Of a DNA stretch of 64,000 nucleotides, positions 1-11,600 are shown one piece after another. This DNA comes from Solea solea. Lineage: Eukaryota; Chordata; Actinopteri; Pleuronectiformes; Soleidae. The position numbers and the translations under genes are program-made. Location of the stretch: NCBI RefSeq assembly GCF_958295425.1, contig NC_081137.1, forward strand, positions 8,719,738 through 8,783,737, written 5' to 3'. The notes below the pieces were generated by a model that saw nothing but the letters and a program-made list of their open reading frames with translations, was not told where the DNA came from and searched no databases. The first letter of the stretch is position 1; each line of letters opens with the position of its first letter.

Positions 1-19
1 AGTGAGGGTACAGAAGTAT

Positions 20-31
20 ATCTTATAAGAT
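20..31. repeat. 12-bp perfect palindrome ATCTTATAAGAT, once per monomer (representative)
   Basis: ATCTTATAAGAT equals its own reverse complement and recurs in almost every monomer. Rare broken versions are seen at 3494 and 5570 (A to C, giving ATACGAT) and at 62457 (G to C). It is immediately followed by GTTAAC, TTTAAC or TTTTAC. Such dyads can be protein-binding sites or form short hairpins in single strands. No function is shown here. Confidence 0.85.
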
Positions 32-69
32 GTTAACTTTATTTGTGAGGTTTATGTTATGGGACAGTA

Positions 70-165
70 GAAAATTGAAAAAAATCAGAAAACAGCCGTA
101 TACTTGCACAAAAACAGACACAAATAGAAAAACACATCCAAAGAGTGAAATCATTGCAAAATCAA
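70..165 (+). other. Helically phased A-tracts within a monomer (representative)
   Basis: Counting from the G of GAAAATTG, A-runs of three or more are centred at about 3.5, 12, 21.5, 43, 54, 61, 72, 80, 90.5 and 96. The first nine, through 90.5, have a mean step of about 9.7 bp if one skipped position near 32 is counted. This suggests intrinsic curvature over roughly 90 bp of each monomer. In L monomers the 9-bp insertion falls in the single gap and widens it from about 21.5 to 30.5 bp, roughly one more helical turn, so phasing is nearly preserved. The positions are read directly. Curvature and nucleosome positioning are inferred. Confidence 0.6.
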
Positions 166-187
166 ACACTGAGGCTACAGAAGTATA

Positions 188-354
188 TCTTATAAGATGT
201 TAACTTTATTTGTGAGGTTTATGTTATGGGACAGTAGAAAATTGAAAAAAATCAGAAAACAGCCGTATACTTGCACAAAAACAGACACAAATAGAAAAAC
301 ACATCCAAACAGTGAAATCATTGCAAAATCAAACACTGAAGGCATATAACTATA
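188..354 (+). repeat. Representative short (S) monomer, 167 bp
   Basis: This is one complete short unit, measured from one TCTTATAAGA to the next. In the short form CTTGC is followed directly by ACAAAAACAG. A typical S copy has 52 G/C in 167 bases (31%). The first 43 bases are T-rich (21 T). The remaining 124 are A-rich and T-poor (65 A, 19 T), which gives the monomer a clear polarity. This copy ends in the AAGGCATATAAC type of junction rather than the common AGGGTACAGAAG type. S copies alternate irregularly with L copies and make up about half of the array. Confidence 0.95.
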
Positions 355-430
355 TCTTATAAGATTTTAACTTTATTTGTGAGGTTTATGTTATGGGACA
401 GTAGAAAATTGAAAAAAATCAGAAAACAGC

Positions 431-432
431 CG
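431..432. other. The single conserved CpG of each monomer (representative)
   Basis: The consensus monomer has one CpG, in CAGCCGTATAC. Where I found it mutated, the change was CG to CA (5297, 41357, 48321, 51928) or CG to TG (6158, 30398, 51760). These are the two products expected from deamination of methylated cytosine on either strand. Occasional new CpGs arise elsewhere, for example AAATCGTTG at 36971, 38000, 38677, 39706 and 42599, and TGCGCA at 6175. Confidence 0.8.
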
Positions 433-441
433 TATACTTGC

Positions 442-450
442 TGAATGTGC
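442..450 (+). other. 9-bp length polymorphism bounded by TGC triplets (representative)
   Basis: Long monomers read CTTGC-TGAATGTGC-ACAAA and short ones CTTGC-ACAAA. The extra segment TGAATGTGC lies between two copies of TGC, the signature of replication slippage or small-repeat deletion between 3-bp direct repeats. The direction (L to S or S to L) cannot be read from this window alone. The long form contains the 8-bp palindrome TGTGCACA (446-453). In the reading frame of the recurrent open frames the insert brings a TGA stop, so only S monomers stay open there. Confidence 0.9.
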
Positions 451-3400
451 ACAAAAACAGACACAAATAGAAAAACACATCTAAACAGGGAAATAATTGC
501 AAAATCAAACACTGAGGGTAAATAACTATATCTTATAAGATTTTAACTTTATTTGTGAGGTTTATGTTATGGGACAGTAGAAAATTGAAAAAAATCAGAA
601 AAAAGCCGTATACTTGCTGAATGTGCACAAAAACAGACACAAATAGAAAAACACATCCAAACAGTGAAATCATTGCAAAATCAAACACTGAGGGTACAGA
701 AGTATATCTTATAAGATGTTAACTTTATTTGTGAGGTTTATGTTATGGTTCAGTAGAAAATTTAAAAAAATCAGAAAACAGCCGTATACTTGCTGAATGT
801 GCACAAAAACAGACACAAATAGAAAAACACATCCAAACAGTGAAATCATTGCAAAATCAAACACTGAGGGTACAGAAGTATATCTTATAAGATGTTAACT
901 TTATTTGTGAGGTTTATGTTATGGTTCAGTAGAAAATTTAAAAAAATCAGAAAACAGCCGTATACTTGCTGAATGTGCACAAAAACAGACACAAATAGAA
1001 AAACACATCCAAACAGTGAAATCATTGCAAAATCAAACACTGAGGGTACAGAAGTATATCTTATAAGATGTTAACTTTACTTGTGAGGTTTATGTTATGG
1101 GACAGTAGAAAATTTAAAAAAATCAGAAAACAGCCGTATACTTGCTGAATGTGCACAAAAACAGACACAAATAGAAAAACACATCCAAACAGTGAAATCA
1201 TTGCAAAATCAAACACTGAAGGCATATAACTATATCTTATAAGATTTTAACTTTATTTGTGAGGTTTATGTTATGGGACAGTAGAAAATTGAAAAAAATC
1301 AGAAAACAGCCGTATACTTGCACAAAAACAGACACAAATAGAAAAACACATCCAAACAGTGAAATCATTGCAAAATCAAACACTGAAGAAATATAACTAT
1401 ATCTTATAAGATTTTAACTTTATTTGTGAGGTTTATGTTATGGGACAGTAGAAAATTGAAAAAAATCAGAAAACAGCCGTATACTTGCACAAAAACAGAC
1501 ACAAATAGAAAAACACATCCAAACAGTGAAATCATTGCAAAATCAAACACTGAGGGTACAGAAGTATATCTTATAAGATGTTAACTTTATTTGTGAGGTT
1601 TATGTTATGGGACAGTAGAAAATTTAAAAAAATCAGAAAACAGCCGTATACTTGCTGAATGTGCACAAAAACAGACACAAATAGAAAAACACATCCAAAC
1701 AGTGAAATCATTGCAAAATCAAACACTGAGGGTACAGAAGTATATCTTATAAGATGTTAACTTTATTTGTGAGGTTTATGTTATGGTTCAGTAGAAAATT
1801 TAAAAAAATCAGAAAACAGCCGTATACTTGCTGAATGTGCACAAAAACAGACACAAATAGAAAAACACATCCAAACAGTGAAATCATTGCAAAATCAAAC
1901 ACTGAGGGTACAGAAGTATATCTTATAAGATGTTAACTTTATTTGTGAGGTTTATGTTATGGTTCAGTAGAAAATTTAAAAAAATCAGAAAACAGCCGTA
2001 TACTTGCTGAATGTGCACAAAAACAGACACAAATAGAAAAACACATCCAAACAGTGAAATCATTGCAAAATCAAAGACTGAGGGTACAGAAGTATATCTT
2101 ATAAGATGTTAACTTTATTTGTGAGGTTTATGTTATGGGACAGTAGAAAATTGAAAAAAATCAGAAAACAGCCGTATACTTGCTGAATGTGCACAAAAAC
2201 AGACACAAATAGAAAAACACATCCAAACAGTGAAATCATTGCAAAATCAAACACTGAGGCTACAGAAGTATATCTTATAAGATGTTAACTTTATTTGTGA
2301 GGTTTATGTTATGGGACAGTAGAAAATTGAAAAAAATCAGAAAACAGCCGTATACTTGCACAAAAACAGACACAAATAGAAAAACACATCCAAACAGTGA
2401 AATCATTGCAAAATCAAACACTGAAGGCATATAACTATATCTTATAAGATTTTAACTTTATTTGTGAGGTTTATGTTATGGGACAGTAGAAAATTGAAAA
2501 AAATCAGAAAACAGCCGTATACTTGCTGAATGTGCACAAAAACAGACACAAATAGAAAAACACATCTAAACAGGGAAATAATTGCAAAATCAAACACTGA
2601 GGGTAAATAACTATATCTTATAAGATTTTAACTTTATTTGTGAGGTTTATGTTATGGGACAGTAGAAAATTGAAAAAAATCAGAAAAAAGCCGTATACTT
2701 GCTGAATGTGCACAAAAACAGACACAAATAGAAAAACACATCCAAACAGTGAAATCATTGCAAAATCAAACACTGAGGGTACAGAAGTATATCTTATAAG
2801 ATGTTAACTTTATTTGTGAGGTTTATGTTATGGTTCAGTAGAAAATTTAAAAAAATCAGAAAACAGCCGTATACTTGCTGAATGTGCACAAAAACAGACA
2901 CAAATAGAAAAACACATCCAAACAGTGAAATCATTGCAAAATCAAACACTGAGGGTACAGAAGTATATCTTATAAGATGTTAACTTTATTTGTGAGGTTT
3001 ATGTTATGGTTCAGTAGAAAATTTAAAAAAATCAGAAAACAGCCGTATACTTGCTGAATGTGCACAAAAACAGACACAAATAGAAAAACACATCCAAACA
3101 GTGAAATCATTGCAAAATCAAAGACTGAGGGTACAGAAGTATATCTTATAAGATGTTAACTTTATTTGTGAGGTTTATGTTATGGGACAGTAGAAAATTG
3201 AAAAAAATCAGAAAACAGCCGTATACTTGCTGAATGTGCACAAAAACAGACACAAATAGAAAAACACATCCAAACAGTGAAATCATTGCAAAATCAAACA
3301 CTGAGGGTAGAGAAGTATATCTTATAAGATTTTAACTTTATTTGTGAGGTTTATGTTATGGGACAGTAGAAAATTTAAAAAAATCAGAAAACAGCCGTAT

Positions 3401-5820
3401 ACTTGCACAAAAACAGACACAAATAGAAAAACACATCCAAACAGTGAAATCATTGCAAAATCAAACACTGAGGGTACAGAAGTATATCTTATACGATTTT
3501 TACTTTATTTGTGAGGTTTATGTTATGGGACAGTAGAAAATTGAAAAAAATCAGAAAACAGCCGTATACTTGCTGAATGTGCACAAAAACAGACACAAAT
3601 AGAAAAACACATCCAAACAGTGAAATCATTGCAAAATCAAACACTGAGGGTACAGAAGTATATCTTATAAGATGTTAACTTTATTTGTGAGGTTTATGTT
3701 ATGGGACAGTAGAAAATTTAAAAAAATCAGAAAACAGCCGTATACTTGCACAAAAACAGACACAAATAGAAAAACACATCCAAACAGTGAAATCATTGCA
3801 AAATCAAACACTGAAGAAATATAACTATATCTTATAAGATTTTAACTTTATTTGTGAGGTTTATGTTATGGGACAGTAGAAAATTGAAAAAAATCAGAAA
3901 ACAGCCGTATACTTGCACAAAAACAGACACAAATAGAAAAACACATCCAAACAGTGAAATCATTGCAAAATCAAACACTGAGGGTACAGAAGTATATCTT
4001 ATAAGATGTTAACTTTATTTGTGAGGTTTATGTTATGGGACAGTAGAAAATTTAAAAAAATCAGAAAACAGCCGTATACTTGCTGAATGTGCACAAAAAC
4101 AGACACAAATAGAAAAACACATCCAAACAGTGAAATCATTGCAAAATCAAACACTGAGGGTACAGAAGTATATCTTATAAGATGTTAACTTTATTTGTGA
4201 GGTTTATGTTATGGTTCAGTAGAAAATTTAAAAAAATCAGAAAACAGCCGTATACTTGCTGAATGTGCACAAAAACAGACACAAATAGAAAAACACATCC
4301 AAACAGTGAAATCATTGCAAAATCAAAGACTGAGGGTACAGAAGTATATCTTATAAGATGTTAACTTTATTTGTGAGGTTTATGTTATGGGACAGTAGAA
4401 AATTGAAAAAAATCAGAAAACAGCCGTATACTTGCTGAATGTGCACAAAAACAGACACAAATAGAAAAACACATCCAAACAGTGAAATCATTGCAAAATC
4501 AAACACTGAGGGTAGAGAAGTATATCTTATAAGATTTTAACTTTATTTGTGAGGTTTATGTTATGGGACAGTAGAAAATTGAAAAAAATCAGAAAACAGC
4601 CGTATACTTGCACAAAAACAGACACAAATAGAAAAACACATCCAAACAGTGAAATCATTGCAAAATCAAACACTGAGGGTACAGAAGTATATCTTATAAG
4701 ATGTTAACTTTATTTGTGAGGTTTATGTTATGGGACAGTAGAAAATTTAAAAAAATCAGAAAACAGCCGTATACTTGCTGAATGTGCACAAAAACAGACA
4801 CAAATAGAAAAACACATCCAAACAGTGAAATCATTGCAAAATCAAACACTGAGGGTACAGAAGTATATCTTATAAGATGTTAACTTTATTTGTGAGGTTT
4901 ATGTTATGGTTCAGTAGAAAATTTAAAAAAATCAGAAAACAGCCGTATACTTGCTGAATGTGCACAAAAACAGACACAAATAGAAAAACACATCCAAACA
5001 GTGAAATCATTGCAAAATCAAACACTGAGGGTACAGAAGTATATCTTATAAGATGTTAACTTTATTTGTGAGGTTTATGTTATGGTTCAGTAGAAAATTT
5101 AAAAAAATCAGAAAACAGCCGTATACTTGCTGAATGTGCACAAAAACAGACACAAATAGAAAAACACATCCAAACAGTGAAATCATTGCAAAATCAAAGA
5201 CTGAGGGTACAGAAGTATATCTTATAAGATGTTAACTTTATTTGTGAGGTTTATGTTATGGGACAGTAGAAAATTGAAAAAAATCAGAAAACAGCCATAT
5301 ACTTGCTGAATGTGCACAAAAACAGACACAAATAGAAAAACACATCCAAACAGTGAAATCATTGCAAAATCAAACACTGAGGGTAGAGAAGTATATCTTA
5401 TAAGATTTTAACTTTATTTGTGAGGTTTATGTTATGGGACAGTAGAAAATTTAAAAAAATCAGAAAACAGCCGTATACTTGCACAAAAACAGACACAAAT
5501 AGAAAAACACATCCAAACAGTGAAATCATTGCAAAATCAAACACTGAGGGTACAGAAGTATATCTTATACGATTTTTACTTTATTTGTGAGGTTTATGTT
5601 ATGGGACAGTAGAAAATTGAAAAAAATCAGAAAACAGCCGTATACTTGCTGAATGTGCACAAAAACAGACACAAATAGAAAAACACATCCAAACAGTGAA
5701 ATCATTGCAAAATCAAACACTGAGGGTACAGAAGTATATCTTATAAGATGTTAACTTTATTTGTGAGGTTTATGTTATGGGACAGTAGAAAATTTAAAAA
5801 AATCAGAAAACAGCCGTATA

Positions 5821-8640
5821 CTTGAACAAAAACAGACACAAAAAGAAAAACACATCCAAACAGTGAAATCATTGCAAAATCAAACACTGAGGGTACAGAA
5901 GTATATCTTATAAGATGTTAACTTTATTTGTGAGGTTTATGTTATGGGACAGTAGAAAATTGAAAAAAATCAGAAAACAGCCGTATACTTGCTGAATGTG
6001 CACAAAAACAGACACAAATAGAAAAACACATCCAAACAGTGAAATCATTGCAAAATCAAACACTGAGGGTAGAGAAGTATATCTTATAAGATTTTTACTT
6101 TATTTGTGAGGTTTATGTTATGGGACAGTAGAAAATTGAAAAAAATCAGAAAACAGCTGTATACTTGCTGAATGCGCACAAAAACTGACACAAATAGAAA
6201 AACACATCCAAACAGTGAAATCATTGCAAAATCAAACACTGAAGGCATATAACTATATCTTATAAGATTTTAACTTTATTTGTGAGGTTTATGTTATGGG
6301 ACAGTAGAAAATTGAAAAAAATCAGAAAACAGCCGTATACTTGCTGAATGTGCACAAAAACAGACACAAATAGAAAAACACATCCAAACAGTGAAATCAT
6401 TGCAAAATCAAACAGTGAGGGTACAGAAGTATATCTTATAAGATGTTAACTTTATTTGTGAGGTTTATGTTATGGGACAGTAGAAAATTGAAAAAAATCA
6501 GAAAACAGCCGTATACTTGCTGAATGTGCACAAAAACAGACACAAATAGAAAAACACATCCAAACAGTGAAATCATTGCAAAATCAAACACTGAAGGCAT
6601 ATAACTATATCTTATAAGATTTTAACTTTATTTGTGAGGTTTATGTTTTGGGACAGTAGAAAATTGAAAAAAAACAGAAAACAGCCGTATACTTGCTGAA
6701 TGTGCACAAAAACAGACACAAATAGAAAAACACATCCAGACAGTGAAATCATTGCAAAATCAAACACTGAGGGTACAGAAGTATATCTTATAAGATGTTA
6801 ACTTTATTTGTGAGGTTTATGTTATGGGACAGTAGAAAATTGAAAAAAATCAGAAAACAGCCGTATACTTGCACAAAAACAGACACAAATAGAAAAACAC
6901 ATCCAAACAGTGAAATCATTGCAAAATCAAACACTGAAGGCATATAACTATATCTTATAAGATTTTAACTTTATTTGTGAGGTTTATGTTATGGGACAGT
7001 AGAAAATTGAAAAAAATCAGAAAACAGCCGTATACTTGCACAAAAACAGACACAAATAGAAAAACACATCCAAACAGTGAAATCATTGCAAAATCAAACA
7101 CTGAGGGTACAGAAGTATATCTTATAAGATGTTAACTTTATTTGTGAGGTTTATGTTATGGGACAGTAGAAAATTTAAAAAAATCAGAAAACAGCCGTAT
7201 ACTTGCTGAATGTGCACAAAAACAGACACAAATAGCAAAACACATCCAAACAGTGAAATCATTCCAAAATCAAACACTGAAGGCATATAACTATATCTTA
7301 TAAGATTTTAACTTTATTTGTGAGGTTTATGTTATGGGACAGTAGAAAATTGAAAAAAATCAGAAAACAGCCGTATACTTGCTGAATGTGCACAAAAACA
7401 GACACAAATAGAAAAACACATCCAAACAGTGAAATCATTGCAAAATCAAACACTGAGGGTAGAGAAGTATATCTTATAAGATTTTAACTTTATTTGTGAG
7501 GTTTATGTTATGGGACAGTAGAAAATTGAAAAAAATCAGAAAACAGCCGTATACTTGCACAAAAACAGACACAAATAGAAAAACACATCCAAACAGTGAA
7601 ATCATTGCAAAATCAAACACTGAGGGTACAGAAGTATATCTTATAAGATTTTGACTTTATTTGTGAGGTTTATGTTATGGGACAGTAGAAAATTGAAAAA
7701 AATCAGAAAACAGCCGTATACTTGCTGAATGTGCACAAAAACAGACACAAATAGAAAAACACATCCAAAGAGTGAAATCATTGCAAAATCAAACACTGAG
7801 GGTACAGAAGTATATCTTATAAGATGTTAACTTTATTTGTGAGGTTTATGTTATGGGACAGTAGAAAATTTAAAAAAATCAGAAAACAGCCGTATACTTG
7901 CACAAAAACAGACACAAATAGAAAAACACATCCAAAGAGTGAAATCATTGCAAAATCAAACACTGAGGGTACAGAAGTATATCTTATAAGATGTTAACTT
8001 TATTTGTGAGGTTTATGTTATGGGACAGTAGAAAATTTAAAAAAATCAGAAAACAGCCGTATACTTGCACAAAAACAGACACAAATAGAAAAACACATCC
8101 AAAGAGTGAAATCATTGCAAAATCAAACACTGAGGGTACAGAAGTATATCTTATAAGATGTTAACTTTATTTGTGAGGTTTATGTTATGGGACAGTAGAA
8201 AATTGAAAAAAATCAGAAAACAGCCGTATACTTGCACAAAAACAGACACAAATAGAAAAACACATCCAAAGAGTGAAATCATTGCAAAATCAAACACTGA
8301 GGGTACAGAAGTATATCTTATAAGATGTTAACTTTATTTGTGAGGTTTATGTTATGGGACAGTAGAAAATTGAAAAAAATCAGAAAACAGCCGTATACTT
8401 GCTGAATGTGCACAAAAACAGACACAAATAGAAAAACACATCCAAAGAGTGAAATCATTGCAAAATCAAACACTGAGGGTACAGAAGTATATCTTATAAG
8501 ATGTTAACTTTATTTGTGAGGTTTATGTTATGGGACAGTAGAAAATTGAAAAAAATCAGAAAACAGCCGTATACTTGCTGAATGTGCACAAAAACAGACA
8601 CAAATAGAAAAACACATCCAAACAGTGAAATCATTGCAAA
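5821..8640 (+). repeat. Sub-array B: diverged monomers, few block duplications
   Basis: This stretch has the same monomers but an unusual number of substitutions, many private: 5825 (TTGAAC), 5843, 6158, 6175 (TGCGCA), 6186 (AACTGAC), 6415 (CAGTGAGG), 6648 (GTTTTGGG), 6674, 6739 (CCAGAC), 7236 (AGCAAAAC), 7264 (ATTCC) and 7653 (TTTTGACT). I found no multi-kilobase duplication here. From about 7.7 to 8.5 kb there is a run of consecutive monomers with CCAAAGAGTG instead of CCAAACAGTG, suggesting a small local amplification. No genes. Confidence 0.75.
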
Positions 8641-11600
8641 ATCAAACACTGAGGGTACAGAAGTATATCTTATAAGATGTTAACTTTATTTGTGAGGTTT
8701 ATGTTATGGGACAGTAGAAAATTGAAAAAAATCAGAAAACAGCCGTATACTTGCACAAAAACAGACACAAATAGAAAAACACATCCAAACAGTGAAATCA
8801 TTGCAAAATCAAACACTGAGGGTACAGAAGTATATCTTATAAGATTTTTACTTTATTTGTGAGGTTTATGTTATGGGACAGTAGAAAATTGAAAAAAATC
8901 AGAAAACAGCCGTATACTTGCTGAATGTGCACAAAAACAGACACAAATAGAAAAACACATCCAAAGAGTGAAATCATTGCAAAATCAAACACTGAGGGTA
9001 CAGAAGTATATCTTATAAGATGTTAACTTTATTTGTGAGGTTTATGTTATGGGACAGTAGAAAATTTAAAAAAATCAGAAAACAGCCGTATACTTGCACA
9101 AAAACAGACACAAATAGAAAAACACATCCAAACAGTGAAATCATTGCAAAATCAAACACTGAGGGCACAGAAGTATATCTTATAAGATTTTAACTTTATT
9201 TGTGAGGTTTATGTTATGGGACAGTAGAAAATTGAAAAAAATCAGAAAACAGCCGTATACTTGCTGAATGTGCACAAAAACAGACACAAATAGAAAAACA
9301 CATCCAAAGAGTGAAATCATTGCAAAATCAAACACTGAGGGTACAGAATTATATCTTATAAGATGTTAACTTTATTTGTGAGGTTTATGTTATGGGACAG
9401 TAGAAAATTTAAAAAAATCAGAAAACAGCCGTATACTTGCTGAATGTGCACAAAAACAGACACAAATAGAAAAACACATCCAAACAGTGAAATCATTGCA
9501 AAATCAAACACTGAGGGTACAGAAGTATATCTTATAAGATGTTAACTTTATTTGTGAGGTTTATGTTATGGGACAGTAGAAAATTGAAAAAAATCAGAAA
9601 ACAGCCGTATACTTGCACAAAAACAGACACAAATAGAAAAACACATCCAAACAGTGAAATCATTGCAAAATCAAACACTGAAGGCATATAACTATATCTT
9701 ATAAGATTTTAACTTTATTTGTGAGGTTTATGTTATGGGACAGTAGAAAATTGAAAAAAATCAGAAAACAGCCGTATACTTGCACAAAAACAGACACAAA
9801 TAGAAAAACACATCCAAACAGTGAAATCATTGCAAAATCAAACACTGAGGGTACAGAATTATATCTTATAAGATGTTAACTTTATTTGTGAGGTTTATGT
9901 TATGGGACAGTAGAAAATTTAAAAAAATCAGAAAACAGCCGTATACTTGCTGAATGTGCACAAAAACAGACACAAATAGAAAAACACATCCAAACAGTGA
10001 AATCATTGCAAAATCAAACACTGAGGGTACAGAAGTATATCTTATAAGATGTTAACTTTATTTGTGAGGTTTATGTTATGGGACAGTAGAAAATTTAAAA
10101 AAATCAGAAAACAGCCGTATACTTGCTGAATGTGCACAAAAACAGACACAAATAGAAAAACACATCCAAACAGTGAAATCATTGCAAAATCAAACACTGA
10201 GGGTACAGAAGTATATCTTATAAGATGTTAACTTTATTTGTGAGGTTTATGTTATGGGACAGTAGAAAATTTAAAAAAATCAGAAAACAGCCGTATACTT
10301 GCTGAATGTGCACAAAAACAGACACAAATAGAAAAACACATCCAAACAGTGAAATCATTGCAAAATCAAACACTGAGGGTACAGAAGTATATCTTATAAG
10401 ATGTTAACTTTATTTGTGAGGTTTATGTTATGGGACAGTAGAAAATTGAAAAAAATCAGAAAACAGCCGTATACTTGCACAAAAACAGACACAAATAGAA
10501 AAACACATCCAAACAGTGAAATCATTGCAAAATCAAACACTGAAGGCATATAACTATATCTTATAAGATTTTAACTTTATTTGTGAGGTTTATGTTATGG
10601 GACAGTAGAAAATTGAAAAAAATCAGAAAACAGCCGTATACTTGCACAAAAACAGACACAAATAGAAAAACACATCCAAACAGTGAAATCATTGCAAAAT
10701 CAAACACTGAGGGTACAGAAGTATATCTTATAAGATGTTAACTTTATTTGTGAGGTTTATGTTATGGGACAGTAGAAAATTGAAAAAAATCAGAAAACAG
10801 CCGTATACTTGCACAAAAACAGACACAAATAGAAAAACACATCCAAAGAGTGAAATCATTGCAAAATCAAACACTGAGGGTACAGAAGTATATCTTATAA
10901 GATGTTAACTTTATTTGTGAGGTTTATGTTATGGGACAGTAGAAAATTGAAAAAAATCAGAAAACAGCCGTATACTTGCTGAATGTGCACAAAAACAGAC
11001 ACAAATAGAAAAACACATCCAAACAGTGAAATCATTGCAAAATCAAACACTGAGGGTACAGAAGTATATCTTATAAGATGTTAACTTTATTTGTGAGGTT
11101 TATGTTATGGGACAGTAGAAAATTTAAAAAAATCAGAAAACAGCCGTATACTTGCTGAATGTGCACAAAAACAGACACAAATAGAAAAACACATCCAAAC
11201 AGTGAAATCATTGCAAAATCAAACACTGAGGGTACAGAAGTATATCTTATAAGATGTTAACTTTATTTGTGAGGTTTATGTTATGGGACAGTAGAAAATT
11301 GAAAAAAATCAGAAAACAGCCGTATACTTGCACAAAAACAGACACAAATAGAAAAACACATCCAAACAGTGAAATCATTGCAAAATCAAACACTGAAGGC
11401 ATATAACTATATCTTATAAGATTTTAACTTTATTTGTGAGGTTTATGTTATGGGACAGTAGAAAATTGAAAAAAATCAGAAAACAGCCGTATACTTGCAC
11501 AAAAACAGACACAAATAGAAAAACACATCCAAACAGTGAAATCATTGCAAAATCAAACACTGAGGGTACAGAAGTATATCTTATAAGATGTTAACTTTAT

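Larger units (their letters stand above)
355..530 (+). repeat. Representative long (L) monomer, 176 bp
   Basis: This is one complete long unit. It differs from the short form mainly by nine extra bases after CTTGC (positions 442-450), which create TGTGCACA and hence an ApaLI site (GTGCAC) that S units lack. This copy also carries CTAAACAGGGAAATAATTGC in place of the usual CCAAACAGTGAAATCATTGC. That variant recurs exactly 2,085 bp downstream at 2566, marking a block duplication. L and S monomers are otherwise nearly identical, so the length difference looks like a single ancient event later spread by block duplication. Confidence 0.95.
1..5820 (+). repeat. Sub-array A: GGTTCAG-type monomers with ~12-mer duplications
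   Basis: This block is marked by monomers reading TATGGTTCAGTAGAAAATTTAAA instead of TATGGGACAGTAGAAAATTGAAA (for example near 747, 922, 1783, 1959, 2832, 3008, 4213, 4908 and 5084). I did not see that variant after about 5.1 kb. Two block duplications are visible. Positions 1-1036 recur at offset 2,085 bp (12 monomers, 9 L and 3 S), tracked by GAGGCTACAG at 171/2256 and CTAAACAGGG at 481/2566. About 2,690-3,740 recurs at offset 2,076 bp (8 L and 4 S), tracked by CAAAGACTG at 3119/5195 and ATACGATTTTTAC at 3494/5570. Further CAAAGACTG copies at 2072 and 4324 show extra exchanges. No other content was seen. Confidence 0.85.

Noticed and set aside
20..31. TATA-like promoter element in the palindrome
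   Set aside because: TTATAAG resembles a TATA element, but AT-rich satellite gives such matches by chance and there is no downstream gene or other promoter evidence.
70..165. Poly(A) tail or retroposed transcript
   Set aside because: A-runs are short (3-8), interrupted and regularly spaced in each monomer, unlike a terminal poly(A) tract.
8677..8862. Recurrent 61-codon open reading frame (also at 17437, 23119, 25529, 27420, 29645, 30674, 33594, 34808, 36338, 41966, 45026 and 62986)
   Set aside because: It appears only where an S monomer starting ATGTTAAC is followed by a monomer with GATTTTTAC. Other junctions give an in-frame TAA a few codons earlier, and L monomers bring a TGA. It is longer than one monomer, has no upstream gene signals, and monomer lengths (3n+2) shift the frame each repeat. 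It is a by-product of the satellite sequence, not a gene.
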